Source of the DNA: Branchiostoma floridae
Lineage: Eukaryota > Chordata > Leptocardii > Amphioxiformes > Branchiostomatidae
Assembly (NCBI RefSeq): GCF_000003815.2
Contig: NC_049979.1
Location: 19,239,118-19,261,939, forward strand
Length of the DNA: 22,822 bases
Direction of reading: 5' to 3'
In this document: piece after piece, positions 20,001-22,822 of the stretch
Position numbering within the stretch: position 1 is the stretch's first letter
Layout of the letters: each line of letters opens with the position of its first letter
Translations under genes and position numbers: made by a program
Notes under the pieces: model-generated
Seen by the model: the letters and a program-made list of their open reading frames with translations, nothing else
Told to the model about the DNA's origin: nothing
The model's database searches: none

Positions 20001-20020
20001 ACACCTACCGTCGTGCTCAT
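10950..20020 (-). CDS. Large acidic Glu/Ala/Pro-rich repeat protein, multi-exon gene
   Basis: The gene has eight main exons plus one alternative one: 20009-20020, 18154-18265, 16176-16234, 15058-15279, (14597-14667), 12710-14350, 11910-12323, 11233-11757 and 10950-11000. All junctions are GT..AG and the phases match. The full join is about 1011 residues. Segments in order are MSTT (1-4), Ala/Lys-rich (5-61), acidic Ser/Glu-rich (62-135), a long Val/Glu/Gln/Thr-rich repeat region (136-682), PAE repeats (683-995) and a 16-residue tail ending VQKAE. There is no signal peptide, membrane segment, folded domain or N-terminal MG myristoylation site. The composition predicts intrinsic disorder and a strongly negative charge, as in BASP1, MARCKS, neurofilament tails or calphotin-like proteins. 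That is similarity of style, not shown homology. Roles such as a cytoskeletal side-arm or membrane-cortex spacer are speculation. Extra small exons in the larger introns cannot be excluded. Confidence 0.8.
11233..11757 (-). CDS. PAE-repeat gene, exon 7 (ETPAEKPAE array)
   Basis: The 525-base exon lies between acceptor TCCTCACAG and donor CAG|GTATTG (GT at 11232-11231), phase 0 at both ends. It codes 175 residues from ESPATEEAPAETP to AEPAQQ. The core is a tandem array of ETPAE, EKPAE and their combination ETPAEKPAE; I count about 28 PAE units. Codons are also repetitive at DNA level, so length variation between individuals or assembly collapse is likely. On the opposite strand the same DNA reads as an open SAGVSSAGF repeat, which is a shadow. 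Confidence 0.85.
11910..12323 (-). CDS. PAE-repeat gene, exon 6 (APAEA repeats)
   Basis: The 414-base exon lies between acceptor CGTTTAAAG and a strong donor GAG|GTAAGA (GT at 11909-11908), phase 0 at both ends. It codes 138 residues starting EQKVEEAPTAEAPPAEE, dominated by APAEA, PPAEE and EEKAAEE units, and ends APTE. It contains only Ala, Glu, Pro, Lys, Val, Thr, Ser, Asp and Gln. It resembles exon 7 closely enough to suggest a shared origin. Confidence 0.85.
12683..14350 (-). CDS. PAE-repeat gene, exon 5 (547-residue degenerate repeat region)
   Basis: The acceptor is CTTGCTACAG before 14350, in phase 0. The exon starts EAKSELEQKEAEPPES and is rich in Glu, Val, Ala, Thr, Gln and Ser, with just a couple of Cys and no aromatic clusters. 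A degenerate repeat is visible: EETSSTEPVV, EETSSKEPVV, EETSSTGPVE and EETSSTEPVV recur every 46-60 residues, each followed by an EEQQxSAE or EEQQAPAE motif. The donor CAG|GTGGGA has GT at 12709-12708 and leaves in phase 0. If it is not spliced, seven more codons (VGHGAGES) lead to TAG at 12685-12683, an alternative C terminus. Confidence 0.8.
   Translation of the reverse strand, partial: EAKSELEQKEAEPPESATEEQQASTEPVANTSTTVTETVTVEEKQGSEEPVATTTTAEVVEVAQEVSAESPVEPAAPEDVVVDEKPAPVDAEAEKGTEEAAVVEKQTSADSTVEAVAAEAQQVSAEPAVETSTAEGVTEEVQKDVDPKADVGTEAVTTEVQQGEPVVDVAVEVVEEVQQVCAEPGVETSAAETVEQDAEAGTSKEVPSEEQQISAEETSSTEPVVEEKPAEPKAEEQQVSAESAVVTEASEETPQVPAEHAEETSSKEPVVEQTTKPELETSADAVVVEEQQAPAETAAEAVATEASEESQQASAEPVEETSSTGPVEEDEQKVTEPQQEASTDADASEEQSPVAESATVAVTAEGDEETQQESTEPAEETSSTEPVVEDEQKPAEAESEVGTDAVVAEEQQASAESVAAETVEEEKQEAAGSTVEACAEAVVVEEVQASAEPVVETVTTEAVVEEQQSAVEAVVVEETQQVSAEPEGAEPEAETSPEVVVGDAPEQTETTSPPDPTPETQDPVASPDTVPATSQPAEPSEPSPDNQVGHGAGES
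14597..14667 (-). CDS. PAE-repeat gene, candidate alternative helical exon (NQEVTEMADMQRL..)
   Basis: The 71-base exon enters in phase 1 after TTCAG and leaves in phase 0 at AAG|GTTTAA. It codes NQEVTEMADMQRLKAEAEQS then YSK, and joins in frame to EAKSELEQKEAE of the next exon. The result is a continuous charged helix, which argues that the exon is real despite a weak pyrimidine tract and a weak donor. Its phases match exon 3, not exon 4, so it fits straight after exon 2 and would replace exons 3 and 4. It also contains ATGGCGGACATG, so it could instead be a first exon with its own start. Confidence 0.5.
15049..15279 (-). CDS. PAE-repeat gene, exon 4 (acidic; internal or terminal)
   Basis: The acceptor is CCACAG before 15279, entering in phase 0. 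It codes 74 residues from NGDAQQENNV to PVETDKQ, rich in Glu, Ser and Ala. At that point there is a possible donor, CAG|GTGCAC with GT at 15057-15056, in phase 0. Without splicing, two more codons (VH) lead to TAA at 15051-15049. The donor is weak, so this may be the terminal exon of a short product of about 137 residues (exons 1-2-3-4). The alternative is that it is spliced in phase to the exon at 14350. Confidence 0.7.
   Translation of the reverse strand, partial: NGDAQQENNVAEEKAADSKPESAVESEGTEKAESVETSVTPESATNAQDGEKSETAAEEASPAETPAPVETDKQVH
15280..16175 (-). other. Intron 3 of the PAE-repeat gene, with a long antisense open frame
   Basis: About 0.9 kb. The plus strand is open from ATG 15355 to 15948 (197 codons), but it shows no domain, signal or compositional evidence of a real protein. 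Confidence 0.45.
16176..16234 (-). CDS. PAE-repeat gene, exon 3 (AAEAPKEAAADAEAP..)
   Basis: The 59-base exon lies between acceptor CTACCAG and donor GAG|GTAATC (GT at 16175-16174). It enters in phase 1 and leaves in phase 0, encoding AAEAPKEAAADAEAPAAPVE with the split codon. The acceptor is a CAGCAG (NAGNAG) pair: using the second AG, at 16233-16232, would drop one Ala and keep the frame. Confidence 0.75.
16235..18153 (-). other. Intron 2 of the PAE-repeat gene
   Basis: About 1.9 kb without recognised exons. It contains a TATAAAAA sequence on the plus strand at 17416-17423 and a somewhat CpG-rich patch at about 17540-17760. Confidence 0.5.
18154..18265 (-). CDS. PAE-repeat gene, exon 2 (Ala-rich, ADATPAENGDVG..)
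   Basis: The exon is 112 bases, with acceptor TACTACAG before 18265 and donor GAAG|GTAGGA with GT at 18153-18152. It codes 37 residues beginning ADATPAENGD and ending ADKPAE, plus one base (phase 1). This is the only phase-1 junction in the gene. The following exon must supply two bases, and both 16234-16176 and 14667-14597 can do so. Confidence 0.75.
18266..20008 (-). other. Intron 1 of the PAE-repeat gene
   Basis: About 1.74 kb with no further exon recognised. Near its 5' end are two hairpins (19900-19925 and 19944-19966). A T-run lies near 18790. A 60-codon plus-strand open frame at 19129 has no clear character. Confidence 0.5.
20009..20020 (-). CDS. PAE-repeat gene, exon 1 (start codon, MSTT)
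   Basis: The ATG is at 20020-20018 and reads ATGAGCACGACG, followed by donor G|GTAGGT with GT at 20008-20007. It ends in phase 0 and so joins exactly to the next exon. A four-codon first exon is short. Its link to exon 2 rests on phase, strand and the absence of any other start, so a different first exon, for example inside the gap at 20254-20777, remains possible. Confidence 0.5.
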
Positions 20021-20253
20021 GATGCTACGATTGTCTTCAGAAGTCCACAAAGAGATAAACAGAATGATATAGTACGGAAAATCCCAAACGTCGTCTTAGC
20101 GCAGGGTGGGTGTATACCGCACGCTGTGCACTTGTCTTCCTGAACTAACCGACTGGGACCTCTCCCTCTGCATAAGTAGCTAGCTGCGAGGACGTAGCCT
20201 TAAGGACTTTCAATAACCAACCACGTCACTGCGAGCAGCAATCATGTGGGCCT
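20021..20253 (-). promoter_or_regulatory. Presumed 5' UTR and promoter-proximal region of the PAE-repeat gene
   Basis: The sequence lies immediately upstream of the MSTT start on the minus strand and is cut by the gap at 20254. I see no firm TATA box or initiator. The assignment rests on position. Confidence 0.35.
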
Positions 20254-20777
20254 NNNNNNNNNNNNNNNNNNNNNNNNNNNNNNNNNNNNNNNNNNNNNNN
20301 NNNNNNNNNNNNNNNNNNNNNNNNNNNNNNNNNNNNNNNNNNNNNNNNNNNNNNNNNNNNNNNNNNNNNNNNNNNNNNNNNNNNNNNNNNNNNNNNNNNN
20401 NNNNNNNNNNNNNNNNNNNNNNNNNNNNNNNNNNNNNNNNNNNNNNNNNNNNNNNNNNNNNNNNNNNNNNNNNNNNNNNNNNNNNNNNNNNNNNNNNNNN
20501 NNNNNNNNNNNNNNNNNNNNNNNNNNNNNNNNNNNNNNNNNNNNNNNNNNNNNNNNNNNNNNNNNNNNNNNNNNNNNNNNNNNNNNNNNNNNNNNNNNNN
20601 NNNNNNNNNNNNNNNNNNNNNNNNNNNNNNNNNNNNNNNNNNNNNNNNNNNNNNNNNNNNNNNNNNNNNNNNNNNNNNNNNNNNNNNNNNNNNNNNNNNN
20701 NNNNNNNNNNNNNNNNNNNNNNNNNNNNNNNNNNNNNNNNNNNNNNNNNNNNNNNNNNNNNNNNNNNNNNNNNNNNN
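20254..20777. other. Assembly gap, 524 N
   Basis: A run of N upstream of the PAE-repeat gene. It could hide promoter sequence or an additional 5' exon. Confidence 0.98.
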
Positions 20778-21751
20778 TTTCGTTACAAGACCTCTAGCTG
20801 CGACACATACAAGGCTTTCCCGAGAATACCCCGTTTACAATGGTACGGCGAATGGGACCGGGCCCTTATTGGTTCACGTCCATATTGTACACGCCCGTTG
20901 AGCAGTTGAGTTAATCTCCAATATTTGGTGGTGCCACACTAAATTCAAATATATACAACAAGGAACAAAACATATATCTATTGGATATTATTCCAACAGG
21001 GCAGTTCACCAGCGTACAGGATCATTTAACCACTCTTATCTACGAAGACATGCACATAAAAATTCCCCAAATACTTCCAATATATGGACAGAAAATAAAA
21101 CGTTGCAATATATGCCGTTGTTGGGCTCAGGACGCTTCCTACTGGCCAAAGGAGAATAAACAGCATACCAAGTCGTCTTGAGGATTGCACTTACAGATAC
21201 ATTGTATCTAAAAGAAATCCTAACAGTTCGTCTTGGCGTTTCTTTAAGATCAACATTGATATTAAAGGTCATGAGGCCCAGGGTTTGGCGGCAAGAGTAA
21301 GACCGTCCGTTTTCGTTCATGGCCTACAAGGCGTCTTTCATCATAGCTGTCTAACAAGGTCCGCTGTTATACTTGACGTGTAGGGATTAAACTGAGTTAC
21401 ATTGATGCATACTCGAGACCAGGTTTACAAGGGATTAGTATATCGTATATGTCTACATGAAGACGAGAGCAAAAACGCCATGTAAGAGGGGCAAAGGCGG
21501 TAATACTGTGATGCCTCGCTTAGTGACTGGAACAATGACAAATTATGTTCTGTTCGAATCCGATTTTGAGATGTCTGTTAGTTTTTTTTTCTCTTCTGTC
21601 AGAAGAACACCGGAACTTTGAAAAATGATCCTTTCATTCTACCGTGACGCAACATCAAACATGCTACATCTTAGAAGGAAACAAGACCTGCCCACATACA
21701 GAATATTAATACAATCCACCCAGGCATTCTCGAGTTTTGCTGGTCTTCTAC

Positions 21752-21798
21752 AGACATACCTACATGCAGACATACATACATACATATATACATACAAA
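21752..21798. repeat. (ATAC)n microsatellite, imperfect
   Basis: CATA/ATAC units with interruptions run over roughly 45 bases. Confidence 0.8.
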
Positions 21799-21894
21799 CA
21801 CCACCAAAACATAACCTTATTGGCGAAGGTATTATAGATTTAAAAATACGTTAACCGAAATTCACGTTATCAAAATAACCGTTACTTACATGAG

Positions 21895-21915
21895 TTTTTT
21901 TTTTTGGGGGGGGGG
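21895..21915. repeat. T11-G10 homopolymer junction
   Basis: Eleven T are followed directly by ten G. Lengths of such runs are unreliable in draft sequence. Confidence 0.85.
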
Positions 21916-22585
21916 ATGCGTTTTATCGTTTTCCTAATCCTCTACAATATACTTTTATTCGTGCCGTGTTTTACAGGTACAAGCTGAGCTTATAAAGCTA
22001 TATCCTTTCGACAGTCGTATTACACCGACCGTCTTTGCTAAATTTGGCCATAATCTTGGCTAACTCTCACGGGGGAGGAGTACTTCAACACTGAAACACG
22101 GCCACGTTAGGAGTAGACGATAAATAACGATTATCCGGTTTTACAGCTGCACACAGTGTGGTGCGAGAGGAAGTGGTGGTACAGTATACACTTGATGTTC
22201 GGACTGTCTGGAGAAAACCTTGGCTCAGTTCCCATTGGAACCCAGCCATATAGCCACTCATCAACTACTGAGGAAGCTTTGGTGCATAGATGTCATTCCA
22301 TCGCGCTCAGATCAGGATATCGCGTTCGGCTTTAGGGGCTCCGTGCGACTAAGGACATCAGTATGTGCAGAGTCTCTTCATGCGTGTTTCCGATAGCTTC
22401 TGCGGGTTCAACATTTCTCCTGACCTCAGTGTGGCAGTGTTCTTCGAATACTTCGTCACATGAGTGTTGTGGTTGTATATGTGTGTACACGTGTGTGTAA
22501 GAAGGTGTCACGTCCTGCAGCTGTAAAGCGTAGTTAGCCTCGATAGCCAGGCGCTGCCACGGGCATAGTGTAGGTGTAGGATTAA

Positions 22586-22619
22586 TGTCAGAAAAGGCCG
22601 GCTGTCAGAAAAGGCCAGC
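22586..22619. repeat. 17-bp tandem repeat, two copies
   Basis: Two adjacent copies of TGTCAGAAAAGGCCRGC differ only at the R position. Looser AAGGCC/ATGGCCAGC echoes follow to about 22685. Confidence 0.85.
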
Positions 22620-22822
22620 AATCAGCGACCCGGTACAAAAAGAAATGGCCAGCAAAAGTGTACTATGAGCCAAAAAAGGCCATAGAGAGCCTGCTATGGA
22701 GGCTACGCATCAACATGTACATTCTACTTTTACATGCTATCATATGTTTCCTTAGAGAATTTGTCAAAGCATTTACCATGCAAGGCTCATTACATAAAAC
22801 ATAAGCCTGCACAAATAGTTGT

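Larger units (their letters stand above)
20778..22822. other. Intergenic right end, no gene recognised
   Basis: About 2 kb with only short open frames. It contains an ATAC microsatellite, a T11-G10 homopolymer junction, a GT-rich patch and a 17-bp tandem pair, but no convincing splice sites or coding stretch. Confidence 0.45.

Noticed and set aside
21505-21570. tRNA-like A-box (tcgcttagtgactgg) and B-box (gttcgaatcc) pair
   Set aside because: The spacing is about right, but the T-arm and acceptor stem do not pair. At most it is a degenerate tRNA-derived fragment.

Overview
The window looks like draft genomic DNA from an animal, most likely a lancelet (Branchiostoma). Coding blocks are short to medium, separated by introns with GT..AG borders, and spread over AT-leaning non-coding DNA with microsatellites, homopolymers and three N gaps (6385-6484, exactly 100 N; 8181-8344; 20254-20777). 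The lancelet assignment is inference: it rests partly on my recollection of a repeat family resembling 3800-4320 ('gaaggtcagggccgatttgggg..', 'ctgcagaacttcgat') being common in amphioxus assemblies. No search was run. Nothing looks bacterial, viral or CRISPR-like.

The dominant feature is one minus-strand gene from about 20020 down to 10950. I could rebuild it exon by exon: a four-codon first exon (MSTT), small Ala/Glu-rich exons at 18154-18265 and 16176-16234, an acidic exon at 15058-15279 that can also end the protein at a stop six bases past its donor, a small helical exon at 14597-14667, a 547-codon exon at 12710-14350, two PAE-repeat exons (11910-12323 and 11233-11757) and a 16-residue terminal exon with TAA at 10950-10952. 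The splice phases agree throughout. All the large exons are phase 0 at both ends. A full join gives about 1011 residues, almost all Glu, Ala, Pro, Val, Thr, Ser, Gln and Lys, with no visible folded domain, signal peptide or membrane segment. In style it resembles the disordered BASP1/MARCKS/neurofilament-tail/calphotin type of protein, but no homology is claimed.

A second, partial gene is on the plus strand at 5047-6384: a first exon with a mitochondrial-presequence-like N terminus, an intron, and a second exon running into the 100-N gap. Two overlapping frames are open in that second exon, so the C terminus is uncertain. Further left, 1778-1832 (minus) is a plausible first coding exon with ETS-type GGAAGT sites upstream. 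A weaker candidate first exon on plus at 2769-2791 sits just after a perfect TTCCGGCCGGAA palindrome, so 1.83-2.77 kb could be a divergent promoter region.

The rest is intergenic or intronic: a probable dispersed repeat at 3480-4320 with a 28-bp tandem duplication, a G/C-run-rich block after the first gap, a 16-bp perfect palindrome at 7171, a long stretch without genes from 8345 to 10949, and about 2 kb without genes at the right end.
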